A stretch of 64,000 nt of DNA from Streptomyces roseoverticillatus (GCF_000719265.1 NZ_JOFL01000017.1:62001-126000), one strand, 5' to 3'. Counted from the stretch's first letter, positions 24,704-31,726 are shown. Numbers and translations: made by a program. The notes: generated by a model from the sequence alone, not told the origin.

Positions 24704-25627
24704 TCAGTTGGGGTAGCGGACGGGGACTGCCCGGCCGTCCGCGAGAATGTCGATTCCGCCGGAATACTCAAGCCGGGAATCGCTTGGTTTTCCGCCCTCC
24801 TCCGACACCCCCGCACGGGCCTGGACGCGGTGCGCTCCCTTGATGGTCTCGATGCACTTCGTCAGTTGGCTGGACCAGGTCTGCCCCGGATCGATCACGA
24901 CATGGTCCTGAAGGAACGGCGGCGAACAGTCATGTTCCTGTTCGGTCATCCGGTACCTGGCCAACGCGGCAACAGCCACTTGGCGGTTGCTGGTGTTGCG
25001 CACTTTGACGCCGAACAGTGCCTTACCGGAGTAGCTCTTCGCGTAGGTGCAGGCCTGGAATTCGATGCCCGTCATCCCGGGCACTGGCGTCCAGAGGTCC
25101 TTGACGGCGCATACCGTGCCGTCCGGCCAGGACTCGTCGCTCCACGACTTCTGGCGCACTGCGGTACGGGGCTGGGGAGCCGCCTCCTCCTTCAGATTCG
25201 GGTCAGGGCGGCCCGGGGCCTCGATCACGCTCGGCGCAACCCCGGATTCAGGCCGTTCCGGCGCGGAAGAGGCCACGCTGTCCGCCGACGCCTTGGGGGA
25301 CGCAGCCGGTACAGGCGGCGCGGAATGCGCGGGCGCCCCCGCGGCGGCACGCGTGGAGCCCCCGGCCGCGCTCGTCCGGGCCGGCGATGACGGCAGCAGA
25401 GCCAGAGTGATCGCCGTGGCCGCGGCCGTGACGACCGCGGCGGCCGAGAGAAGGACCGGCCGTTTCGCGAACCGCCCTTTGCCGCGCTGTTCGGCCGTCT
25501 CCTGTTCGCCGGATTCCTGCGCCGGTCCGCCGGGCGGATAGACATTGATGTCGCCGCTCTGCGTGATGTATTGAACCCCGCTCTCGCGAGCGGTGTTGTC
25601 TTGCGCACCAGGAGGTTTGTCGCTCAT
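24704..25627 (-). CDS. Single-pass membrane protein with N-terminal amyloid-like motif
   Basis: This 307-residue protein starts at ATG 25627. Residues 11-30 carry a motif ending QYITQSGDINVY. The same motif sits at the C-terminus of the protein encoded 8 bp upstream (QYITQGGDINVG). A charged stretch then leads to one transmembrane helix (about 57-80; VLLSAAAVVTAAATAITLAL), an Ala/Ser/Pro-rich spacer (about 82-150), and an external beta-type domain (about 160-307) with paired cysteines (DGTVCAVKD, FQACTYAK, EHDCSPP, TKCIET). The N-terminus should be cytoplasmic, so the motif is where the soluble partner can reach it. I infer a signal-receiving membrane effector or adaptor. No enzyme domain is recognised. 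Confidence 0.75.
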   Translation of the reverse strand: MSDKPPGAQDNTARESGVQYITQSGDINVYPPGGPAQESGEQETAEQRGKGRFAKRPVLLSAAAVVTAAATAITLALLPSSPARTSAAGGSTRAAAGAPAHSAPPVPAASPKASADSVASSAPERPESGVAPSVIEAPGRPDPNLKEEAAPQPRTAVRQKSWSDESWPDGTVCAVKDLWTPVPGMTGIEFQACTYAKSYSGKALFGVKVRNTSNRQVAVAALARYRMTEQEHDCSPPFLQDHVVIDPGQTWSSQLTKCIETIKGAHRVQARAGVSEEGGKPSDSRLEYSGGIDILADGRAVPVRYPN

Positions 25628-25635
25628 CCCGGCCC

Positions 25636-26067
25636 TCAGTTACCACTCCGGCCGTGGCCGACATTGATGTCGCCGCCTTGGGTGATGTACTGGATCGCGC
25701 CCGCCTGCGCGGTGTTGTTCTGCACCCACGATTGCTGCGCCGCAGGCAACTCCGCCCGTACGCGTTCGATCAGTTCGCGGAGCTCGTGCGCTGCCTCGGG
25801 ATTTTCTTCGAGGAGGATTTCCAGCCGGCCCGTCCAGCGGTTCTGCAGCTTGTCACGCAGTTGCTGCCGGGTGCCGTCGGCGGCCTGTTCGAGCTCGGCG
25901 GCGGTGCGGTCGAGCCGCTCGGCCGCGTACCGCTCCTGGTGGTCGTCCCCGCGGCCGAGCAGGCGTGCGACGCCCGCCCGTGCCGTGTGCCAGGCGTCCG
26001 TCGCCGCCGCCCCCACCACCGCGGAGCCGCCCGCGGCCGCCAGACTCTCCAGCGCTTCCGATAACAC
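25636..26067 (-). CDS. Helical soluble protein with C-terminal amyloid-like motif (TTA codon 2)
   Basis: This 143-residue protein starts at GTG 26067 with GGAGG five bases before it. Residues 1-112 are helical, with an Ala/Gly-rich start (LAAAGGSAVVGAAATDAWHT) and long amphipathic helices (AAERLDRTAAELEQAADGTR, AHELRELIERVRAELPAAQQ). Residues 117-136 form a Gly/Gln/Asn-rich tail ending QYITQGGDINV that matches the head of the next gene's product. The layout (about 110-residue helical domain plus terminal motif) resembles the Bell-domain proteins linked to bacterial amyloid signalling sequences. The second codon is TTA (26062-26064), so the product needs the bldA leucyl-tRNA from the very start of translation. 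Confidence 0.75.
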   Translation of the reverse strand: MLSEALESLAAAGGSAVVGAAATDAWHTARAGVARLLGRGDDHQERYAAERLDRTAAELEQAADGTRQQLRDKLQNRWTGRLEILLEENPEAAHELRELIERVRAELPAAQQSWVQNNTAQAGAIQYITQGGDINVGHGRSGN

Positions 26068-26156
26068 CGGTACCTCCCTGCTGCCTGACCAACACATTCC
26101 CAGGGAACAACTCCCGTCGAATGGTGAGGTAACGGCCCGCCGCGGGAATCCGGCGG

Positions 26157-26993
26157 TCAGCCCTTGACGGCTGCACCGAGGGCGAAGCCGCCGCCGAGGC
26201 GGCGGGCGATCAGGGCGTACATCAGGACCACCGGCGTCGAATACAGGATCGAGAACGCCGCGAGCTGCCCGTACGCCACCTGCCCGAAGTTGCCGAAGAA
26301 CGTGAAGATGCTGACGGACGCCGGGAGCCGCTCGGGGGAGAGCAGCAGCATGAAGGGGACGAAGAAGTTGCCCCACGACAGGGCGAAGCAGTAGATCGCG
26401 ACGACCCCGACGCCCGGCCCCATCAGCGGCAGGATCACCCGCACCAGCGCCTGCATCCGGCTCGCGCCGTCCGTCCAGGCCGCCTCCTCCAGTACGGCCG
26501 GGATGTCGTCCATGAAGTTCTTCATGAGCCAGATGGCAAAGGGGAGTTGGGCGGCGGCCATGAAGAGGGCCGTGCCGTACAGGGTGTCGACGAGCTCGAC
26601 GCGTACGAAGAGCCCGTAGACCGGCACCATGACGGCCGTCACGGGCAGGCAGGTCGTGAACAGCACCCCCAGCAGATACGGCCGGTTCAGCCGGGACCGG
26701 AACCGCGACAGCGGGTACGCCGCGAACGCCGCGCACACGATCGTCACGGCCGTCGCGCCCCCGCAGAGCAGCAGGCTGTTGAGCATGGGCGTGAAGGTGA
26801 TCTCGTCCGTCAGCACCGCGGAGAAGTTCTCCGTCGTCGCCCTCTCAGGTACCTGCACGGCGAGCCCCGCCCCCTCGTCCACGGACGCGAGCAGCAGCCA
26901 GACGAGCGGCACGGCGAAGGCCGCGAGGACGGCGAGCAGCGCGGCGTCGGCGGCCAGCCGCCGGCGGGTGCGGCGGGCGAGGAGCGGGCGCAT
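26157..26993 (-). CDS. Sugar ABC transporter permease (MalG type), apart from its partners
   Basis: This 278-residue inner-membrane permease starts at ATG 26993 with GGAGG upstream; the frame beyond that is not coding. About six membrane helices are visible, plus the EAA loop (EEAAWTDGASRMQALVRVIL-P) that docks on the ATPase. The C-terminal helix pattern is typical of MalG. It has no solute-binding protein, second permease or ATPase next to it. The binding lipoprotein (36791) and a MalF-type permease (38158) lie 10 kb away on the other strand, with no MalG partner there. They probably form one transporter split by rearrangement. Confidence 0.88.
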   Translation of the reverse strand: MRPLLARRTRRRLAADAALLAVLAAFAVPLVWLLLASVDEGAGLAVQVPERATTENFSAVLTDEITFTPMLNSLLLCGGATAVTIVCAAFAAYPLSRFRSRLNRPYLLGVLFTTCLPVTAVMVPVYGLFVRVELVDTLYGTALFMAAAQLPFAIWLMKNFMDDIPAVLEEAAWTDGASRMQALVRVILPLMGPGVGVVAIYCFALSWGNFFVPFMLLLSPERLPASVSIFTFFGNFGQVAYGQLAAFSILYSTPVVLMYALIARRLGGGFALGAAVKG

Positions 26994-27245
26994 GGCACCT
27001 CCGGGCGGGGCGGGGGAGTGCTGGGTTGCGCAGCGAGCGGGCAGGGAAACGGGCCCCTCATTTCGTGAATTCCCGCCCGGGCCCCATCGGACCCCTGTCG
27101 ATCCCTGAAAGCCGGGATTTTCCCGGTTACGCGGTAGGGACCGTTCCGGGACGGATCCGTCGAGGACCGTCGGGCAGAGTTCTCCTGCGTCAAGATCATT
27201 TGGATTCGGTGCGGACCGCGTACCCAAATATTTCGGGGGAAACCT

Positions 27246-27614
27246 ATGAAGATGCGCAGGAAGATCGCCACTGCCGCCGTGACGATGGCCGTGGCCGGGG
27301 CCGGCCTCGTCGCCGGGACCGGGTCGGCGTGGGCCGGGACCAACGGCCAGCAGCTGCAGCTCGACGACGCCTCGGGCATCGCCCGCTCGGTGATGGTCAG
27401 CGGCGAGAACCAGAACGGCCAGTGGACGGACCATTGCTTCAACGTCACCCCGGGCTCGTCCACCCCGCTCAGCGGCTGGTGGTGGAAGGGGAACACGTAC
27501 ATCTCCGTGTCCTCCGGGTCCAACTGCAACGCCGGCTACTTCTACAGCCGGTCGGTCTGGGTGAACCAGAACCAGAGCTGGAGCGACTACCAGGTCGTCT
27601 CGGCCCACCGGTAA
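27246..27614 (+). CDS. Small secreted protein of unknown function
   Basis: This 122-residue precursor starts at ATG 27246 after GGGGGAAA. It has a Sec signal peptide (MKMRRKIATAAVTMAVAGAG, cleavage near SAWA-GT at about residue 30) and a 92-residue mature domain with two cysteines (DHCFNV, SNCNAG) and many Trp, Tyr, Ser and Asn residues (SGWWWKGNTYISVSSGS). The composition suggests a compact beta-sandwich. I do not recognise the family. A 16-bp tandem repeat begins inside its last codons and a terminator follows at 27689-27715. Confidence 0.8.
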   Translation: MKMRRKIATAAVTMAVAGAGLVAGTGSAWAGTNGQQLQLDDASGIARSVMVSGENQNGQWTDHCFNVTPGSSTPLSGWWWKGNTYISVSSGSNCNAGYFYSRSVWVNQNQSWSDYQVVSAHR

Positions 27615-27686
27615 GACGCACGATCGGTAAAACGCGCCACCGGTAGGACGCGTCACCGGTAGGACGCGTCACCGGCAGGACGCGCG
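27607..27686. repeat. Five tandem 16-bp repeats across a stop codon
   Basis: Units at 27607, 27623, 27639, 27655 and 27671 follow the consensus ACCGGTAGGACGCGTC. Units 3 and 4 are identical, and the others differ at 2-4 positions. The first unit includes the stop codon of the secreted protein. The array ends three bases before the terminator stem at 27689. Confidence 0.9.
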
Positions 27687-27688
27687 AC

Positions 27689-27715
27689 GCGGGCCCGGCA
27701 TCCGGCCGGGCCCGC
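27689..27715. terminator. Terminator hairpin
   Basis: An 11-bp perfect stem, GCGGGCCCGGC (27689-27699) with its complement at 27705-27715, has a 5-nt loop. It lies between the secreted protein (plus) and the DUF1737 gene (minus), so it can serve both. Confidence 0.75.
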
Positions 27716-27745
27716 CGTCGTTCCGAGCGAGCGGGGCAGCACCGG

Positions 27746-27931
27746 CTACGGCTGCTCGCCCCAGACGACGGCCTGGGCGACGATGACGCGTTCCCCGTTG
27801 AACGTCACCGAAGGGCCCCCGTGGAGCCGGTAGCCCATGGCCAGCGCCTCGCTCACGCGGTGGCAGAACGCGGCATCGTCCGGGCCGGTCAGGACGCGGT
27901 AGACGGGCAGGCCGTCGGGCGGTGTGATCAT
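27746..27931 (-). CDS. DUF1737 domain protein
   Basis: This 61-residue protein has the DUF1737 pattern YRVLTGPDDAAFCHRVSEAL followed by GYRLHGGPSVTFNGE and VIVAQAVVW. The family has no known function. Its ATG lies only 6 bp from the left copy of the 113-bp direct repeat, which contains the 3' end of a VOC-family gene. The simplest history is that the VOC gene once lay immediately upstream in the same operon, before the island at 28051-31201 came in between. It may now lack its original promoter. Confidence 0.85.
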   Translation of the reverse strand: MITPPDGLPVYRVLTGPDDAAFCHRVSEALAMGYRLHGGPSVTFNGERVIVAQAVVWGEQP

Positions 27932-27937
27932 GCTGCG

Positions 27938-28050
27938 AGCATGTCACGTCACGACCGCGCTCATGCCACGCAGAATTCGTTGCCCTCCGGGTCCTGCAGG
28001 ACCACCGCGTAGTGGTCCGTTCCCGGCTCGTCCAGCACGCGGATCACCGA
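27938..28050. repeat. Left flanking direct repeat of the island (113 bp)
   Basis: This copy is identical to 31202-31331 apart from a 17-bp insertion in the right copy. It contains the last 28 codons of a VOC-family protein on the minus strand (TVIRVLDEPGTDHYAVVLQD type, stop at 27962-27964) plus the 24 bp after that stop. Both copies break off at the same base, just after GGATCACCG. This is the left edge of a 3.2-kb insertion. Confidence 0.9.
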
Positions 28051-28116
28051 CGCTGATCACGCGTGGGCATGAGGCTCGTGCACGTCGGCGCAACGGACTC
28101 GGTAGAGGAGTGCGCA

Positions 28117-28383
28117 ATGGCTCTCAAGTTCCTGGGGATCTGGCCGAACACCCCGGACGACGGCTCGCCCACGATCTGGCTGGACGACACGACGGGAGAC
28201 TTGATCATCCAGTCATGGAAGGCCGACGAGGCGACCGTCCGTGAGGCCCAGGAGGCCGGGTCGGTGCCCGGTCACTCCACGGAGATCCCGGAGCACGAGA
28301 CCGTGATCCGGTTGCCCGCCAATATGCTCCGGTTCATTCCCCGCCCGGACAGTGAGGTCAACGGTGGCAACAGCGGTACGTGA
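28117..28383 (+). CDS. Small hypothetical protein of an XRE/DUF6879 control module
   Basis: This 88-residue protein starts at ATG 28117 after GAGGAG; upstream start codons at 28063 lack a ribosome site. The sequence has MALKFLGIWPNT, TIWLDDTTGDLIIQSWKADE and HETVIRLPANM, a compact alpha/beta protein that recurs beside DUF6879 genes in Streptomyces. I know this from memory and cannot name the family. Its stop overlaps the DUF6879 start, so the genes are coupled. Confidence 0.75.
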   Translation: MALKFLGIWPNTPDDGSPTIWLDDTTGDLIIQSWKADEATVREAQEAGSVPGHSTEIPEHETVIRLPANMLRFIPRPDSEVNGGNSGT

Positions 28384-28882
28384 AGCCCTCGCGAAGGCGC
28401 AGCGATCAGCGATTCACCTGGAGATGCGAGACGGCTACATGCGGGATGACCCGGAGTTCATCCGCTGGCAGGAGGGGCACCGGTACGACCCGGCCGACCG
28501 CGAGTCGTGGTGGCGTCCTTGGCTCGACGTCGTGGCCGAGGCGACCGGCCGGGGCGTGGTCATGCGGCGGTTGCGGGTGGTTTCCGAGCCGCTCAGCGAC
28601 TACATCCGGTATGAGTACGACGGCACGTTCACGAACGTCGCGGCGGGCGAGGACGTGCGGTGGTTGCCTCGATCGCTGGCACGTGACTTGCTGCTGCCCG
28701 CGCTGGACGGGTGGGTCATGGACGAGGAAACCGTGATCCTGCACCACTTCAGTGGCGAGGGGCAGTGGACCGGCCCCCGCATGGAGCTGTGCCACGAACC
28801 CGCTTTGGCCGCGCAATACGTCAGGGTGTACGAGGCAGCGTGGGAACGGGCCGTTCCCCACGCAGAATACCGGCCTGCCTGA
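28364..28882 (+). CDS. DUF6879 family protein
   Basis: This 172-residue protein is best started at GTG 28364, with TGAGG seven bases upstream; GTG 28352 is possible. The family features are clear: AQRSAIHLEMRDGYM, WWRPWLDVVAEATGRGVVMR, RVVSEPLSDYIRYEYDGTF, GEDVRWLPRSLARDLLLPAL and a C-terminal FSGEGQW. DUF6879 proteins are partners of XRE-DUF5753 regulators in actinomycetes, similar in setting to the DUF397/WhiJ modules. The XRE-DUF5753 gene follows after 10 bp. The biochemical role is unknown. Confidence 0.85.
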   Translation: MATAVREALAKAQRSAIHLEMRDGYMRDDPEFIRWQEGHRYDPADRESWWRPWLDVVAEATGRGVVMRRLRVVSEPLSDYIRYEYDGTFTNVAAGEDVRWLPRSLARDLLLPALDGWVMDEETVILHHFSGEGQWTGPRMELCHEPALAAQYVRVYEAAWERAVPHAEYRPA

Positions 28883-28892
28883 CGGTCGAGCC

Positions 28893-29741
28893 ATGGCTGT
28901 TTCTCCGTCTTCCAGTGCTCAGCAGGCCCGGCAGGCTCTTGCGGATCGTCTCGCGGAGATCTGCCGGGACGCCGGCCTGACCGGTGCCGATATCGCCGAG
29001 CGCTGTGGGTGGAGCCGTTCAAAGTCGTCACGGATCATGAACGCCCGTACGCCCCCGTCCGCTGATGACATTCGGGCGTGGTGCGGGGCGTGCGGGGCCG
29101 AGGACCAGATCGGGGATCTGATTGCCTCGTTGCGCACGGCCGAGGGCATGTGGGTGGGCTGGCGGCGCATGGAGCGGGCCGGACTCAAACAGGCGCAGGA
29201 GGCCCGCCTGCCGTTGTACCAGCGGACCCGTCGTTTCCGGTCGTACTCCTCGTGGCTCGTGCCCGGTCTGATCCAGACGCAGCCGTACACAGCGGCAGCG
29301 CTGCAAGCGATCCAGCGGCGGCGTGGTCTGGTGGACGACGTGGCCGCAGCGGTGGCCGCCCGCATGGAACGTCAGCGAGTGCTGCACGAGGGCGACCGGA
29401 GGTTCGCGTTCCTCGTTGAGGAATCCGTGATCAGGACCGGCATCGGCGGTGCTGAGGTCATGATCGGGCAGCTCGGCCACCTCGTGGCCGTCGCCTCTCT
29501 TCCCCATGTCAGCGTGGGGGTTGTGCCCATGCGGCCGGATCGGGAGCGCTGGCCGGTCGAAGGGTTCTGGATCTACGACACGGCACAGGTCAACATCGAG
29601 TTGGTCTCCGGCTACCTCACGATCACGCAGCCCAGTGAGGTGGCCATGTACGCCGAGACGTTCGCGGAACTGGCCGCTCTGGCCGTCTACGGGGCGAGAG
29701 CCCGCGCGCTGATCACCGACGCCATGGACCGGCTCGGGTGA
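28893..29741 (+). CDS. XRE-DUF5753 (WhiJ-like) transcriptional regulator
   Basis: This 282-residue protein starts at ATG 28893, 10 bp after the DUF6879 stop. The N-terminal helix-turn-helix (about 15-75) has LTGADIAERCGWSRSKSSRI. The C-terminal DUF5753 domain (about 100-280) has the usual YSSWLVPGLIQTQPYTAAAL, RMERQRVLHEGDRRFAFLVE, ASLPHVSVGVVPM and a final VYGARARALI. These regulators act with DUF397 or DUF6879 partners in development and in switching small gene sets. The nearest targets are the peptide and methyltransferase genes downstream. Confidence 0.92.
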   Translation: MAVSPSSSAQQARQALADRLAEICRDAGLTGADIAERCGWSRSKSSRIMNARTPPSADDIRAWCGACGAEDQIGDLIASLRTAEGMWVGWRRMERAGLKQAQEARLPLYQRTRRFRSYSSWLVPGLIQTQPYTAAALQAIQRRRGLVDDVAAAVAARMERQRVLHEGDRRFAFLVEESVIRTGIGGAEVMIGQLGHLVAVASLPHVSVGVVPMRPDRERWPVEGFWIYDTAQVNIELVSGYLTITQPSEVAMYAETFAELAALAVYGARARALITDAMDRLG

Positions 29742-29906
29742 TTGCCGTGCAATCTCGCGCAATCGGCTGGGTTTCGGGATTCCGCTGTCCCTAGCGTGGT
29801 TGCCGTCGGACCGCCGGCGCCGGCGCCTGAACGGCGAGGTGGAGCGGAGACGGGCGCCGGGCGGGTCATACGTGCTGGTCGCAGTGGAACGGGAAGCGAG
29901 GAGACC
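29742..29906 (+). promoter_or_regulatory. Likely promoter/operator region of the RiPP-like pair
   Basis: The 165-bp gap between the XRE-DUF5753 stop and the peptide gene opens with two direct copies of G(T/C)GCAATC (29748-29763) and has a TAGCGT box (29792-29797 region) with ATTCCG upstream. This arrangement resembles promoters placed after XRE-DUF5753 genes. I infer that the regulator binds here; the boxes are weak. Confidence 0.35.
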
Positions 29907-30029
29907 ATGGGCATGGGCATGGGCAAGGGTGGCGATCACTCGGGGAAGCCGGACACCGCACCGCATGACGGGCACCGGGAGAAGCCGCCGCAGGTGCCGC
30001 CGATCATCTCCGACCCCAAGAAGAAGTAG
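29907..30029 (+). CDS. 40-residue peptide, candidate RiPP precursor (imiditide type)
   Basis: The start at ATG 29907 follows AGCGAGGAG. The peptide begins MGMGMGKGGDHSGKP, carries PHDGHREK in the middle, and ends VPPIISDPKKK. It is rich in Lys, His, Pro and Gly, with no Cys, no hydrophobic signal and no lanthipeptide-like Ser/Thr/Cys pattern. It contains one Asp-Gly step (Asp21-Gly22), the sequence most prone to aspartimide formation. A PIMT-like methyltransferase begins 9 bp downstream. A short basic precursor plus a stand-alone PIMT-like enzyme is the definition of imiditide clusters. The assignment is inference. Confidence 0.65.
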   Translation: MGMGMGKGGDHSGKPDTAPHDGHREKPPQVPPIISDPKKK

Positions 30030-30037
30030 AGGCGCGC

Positions 30038-31135
30038 ATGGCCTGGAGCGATCTCGTGGCGTCCTTGGTCAAAGACGGCTATCTGACGGCAAGTTGGGAG
30101 CCCTCATTTGCCGCAGTGCCGCGCCATCCGTTCATCCCGGCCCGGTGCTGGGCGCATGGGGAGGACGGCACCGTGGTGGAAGTGGATCGAGAGACCGGAC
30201 CGCGCGAGTGGGAGGACGCCGTCACCTCCGACGTGGCGTTGGTCCTTGCCAAGGAGGACGGCAAGCCCACCACGTCAGCGTCCATGCCGCGCATGGTGGC
30301 CATGATGCTGCGCGAACTCGACGTGCAGGACGGAGACACGCTGCTGGAGATCGGGACCGGCACGGGCTGGAACTTCGCTCTGGCATCGCACCGGCTCGGT
30401 TCCGGCAGCGTGACGACCATCGAGGTGAACGCCCGCTTCGCAGAGCGCGCGGCAACACGCCTCAAGGCGGCCGGCTTCACTCCGCGCGTCGTTTGGGGCG
30501 ACGGAGCCAAGGGGTGGGAGGCCGATGCCCCCTATCAGCGGCTCATTGCCACGTGCGCCGTACAGCACGTGCCCTACCCCTGGGTGGCGCAGACCGAAGG
30601 CGTGATCGTCGTCCCCTGGGGCAACGGCATGTGCAACGGTGCGTTGCTCCGGCTCGAATCCGACGGACGCACAGCGACGGGCAAGGTCGTCGAAGAGTCG
30701 TCGTTCATGTGGATGAGCGGCCACGCGCCGGCCGAATGGCCCGAATGGCCCGAGGAGCCCGAGGACGAGAAGTCTTCGACGGGTACGGATCCACGAGTGT
30801 TCACCCCGAACGAAGCGCGATTCGCGGTCGGGCTGGGTGTCTCCGGATGCCGGTACAGCGTGGACTGGGGAGACGACCCGGACGGGGCCGACTGCACGCT
30901 GTGGCTCACGGACGGGGAATCCGTCGCCTCGGTCCGGTACATGCCGGAGGGAGCGGCGTTCCCTGTTCAGCAGTCCGGGCCGCGCCGGCTCTGGCACGAA
31001 GCGGAAGCCGCGTACCGCTGGTGGGAGGAGAACGGCCGCCCCGGCTTCGACCGCTTCGGGCTCACCGTGGACGGCGACGGCGAACGGGTCTGGCTCGACT
31101 CCCCGGACAACCCGGTACCGCACCGGAGCGCGTAG
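30038..31135 (+). CDS. PIMT-like protein O-methyltransferase (RiPP aspartimide type)
   Basis: This 365-residue protein has a protein-L-isoaspartate-methyltransferase core (about 20-205): PRHPFIPARCW, the SAM-binding loop LLEIGTGTGWNFALAS, VTTIEVNARFAERAATRLKA, and VVWGDGAKGWEADAPYQRLI. A C-terminal extension of about 160 residues follows and is absent from housekeeping PIMT (about 210-240 residues). Long-tailed PIMT homologues occur in RiPP clusters (fuscimiditide, lanthipeptide OlvS types, imiditides), where they methylate an Asp that then closes to aspartimide. It follows the 40-residue peptide after 9 bp. There is no ATP-grasp or lanthionine synthetase nearby, which favours the imiditide type. 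A terminator follows at 31153-31186. Confidence 0.8.
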   Translation: MAWSDLVASLVKDGYLTASWEPSFAAVPRHPFIPARCWAHGEDGTVVEVDRETGPREWEDAVTSDVALVLAKEDGKPTTSASMPRMVAMMLRELDVQDGDTLLEIGTGTGWNFALASHRLGSGSVTTIEVNARFAERAATRLKAAGFTPRVVWGDGAKGWEADAPYQRLIATCAVQHVPYPWVAQTEGVIVVPWGNGMCNGALLRLESDGRTATGKVVEESSFMWMSGHAPAEWPEWPEEPEDEKSSTGTDPRVFTPNEARFAVGLGVSGCRYSVDWGDDPDGADCTLWLTDGESVASVRYMPEGAAFPVQQSGPRRLWHEAEAAYRWWEENGRPGFDRFGLTVDGDGERVWLDSPDNPVPHRSA

Positions 31136-31152
31136 CCGCGTCCTCCGTCAGT

Positions 31153-31186
31153 CCCGGTCGGCGCTTTCCTCCGAGCGCCGACCGGG
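31153..31186 (+). terminator. Terminator after the PIMT-like gene
   Basis: A perfect 13-bp stem, CCCGGTCGGCGCT (31153-31165) with its complement at 31174-31186, has an 8-nt loop and is followed by GGCTTT. It ends the island operon 17 bp after the methyltransferase stop. Confidence 0.8.
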
Positions 31187-31201
31187 GCTTTGCCGCGCGG
31201 T

Positions 31202-31331
31202 GAGCATGTCACGTCACGACCGCGCTCAAGCCACGACCGCGCTCATGCCACGCAGAATTCGTTGCCCTCCGGGTCCTGCAGGACCACCGCGTAGTGGTCC
31301 GTTCCCGGCTCGTCCAGCACGCGGATCACCG
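31202..31331. repeat. Right flanking direct repeat of the island (130 bp)
   Basis: This copy matches 27938-28050 but carries a 17-bp near-perfect tandem duplication (CACGACCGCGCTCAAGC next to CACGACCGCGCTCATGC, about 31216-31249). It is continuous with the body of the VOC-family gene, so this is the resident side of the junction. Confidence 0.9.
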
Positions 31332-31544
31332 TCCGCGCCCCGCGGGGTCGACGATCGACTCCGGGGTCTCCCCGGCGCCGTCCGCCGGCTCGGCCTCCGG
31401 CACGCCCATGGCCGACCAGTACTCCCGCCACGTGGCGTGGCCCTCCGGCGGGGGCTCGGGGACGTAACCCAGCGCCTGCGTCCAGAAGTCCACCATCCTG
31501 CGCGGGTCCGCGCAGTCGATCGTCAGCTGCAGTGTCGGCTCCAT
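31243..31544 (-). pseudogene. Broken VOC/glyoxalase-family gene
   Basis: The N-terminal part (from ATG 31544) reads MEPTLQLTIDCADPRRMVDF, WTQALGYV and ESIVDPAGRG, then meets a TGA in frame at about 31328. The family's usual C-terminus (TVIRVLDEPGTDHYAVVLQD, then PEGNEFCVA) continues at once in another frame to the stop at 31243-31245. Compared with intact relatives, about 40-45 residues between the two parts are missing. The gene therefore has an internal deletion with frameshift exactly at the edge of the direct repeat (31331/31332). VOC proteins bind a metal and act on small molecules; this copy should be inactive. Confidence 0.85.
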
Positions 31545-31726
31545 GCCCCGCAGCCTGACAGAGGCCTGCGGCCTGACTGGGAGGGGCCTCCGGGACACGG
31601 GGGTCCGGGCTGCTCAGAGGGGTTCGCGCCGGGGCGCTGCCCGGTGCGCGAGGCGGGTAGGCATAGCGCGTGGCGGCGTCCGGGCAAGCCCGTCGGGGGC
31701 TCACGACCGCCGTACGGGGGGCAACC

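Noticed and set aside
28051..31201. Island as an integrated phage or integrative plasmid
   Set aside because: It is flanked by direct repeats at a gene's 3' end, but contains no integrase, excisionase, replication or transfer gene. A passive, recombination-borne insertion fits better.
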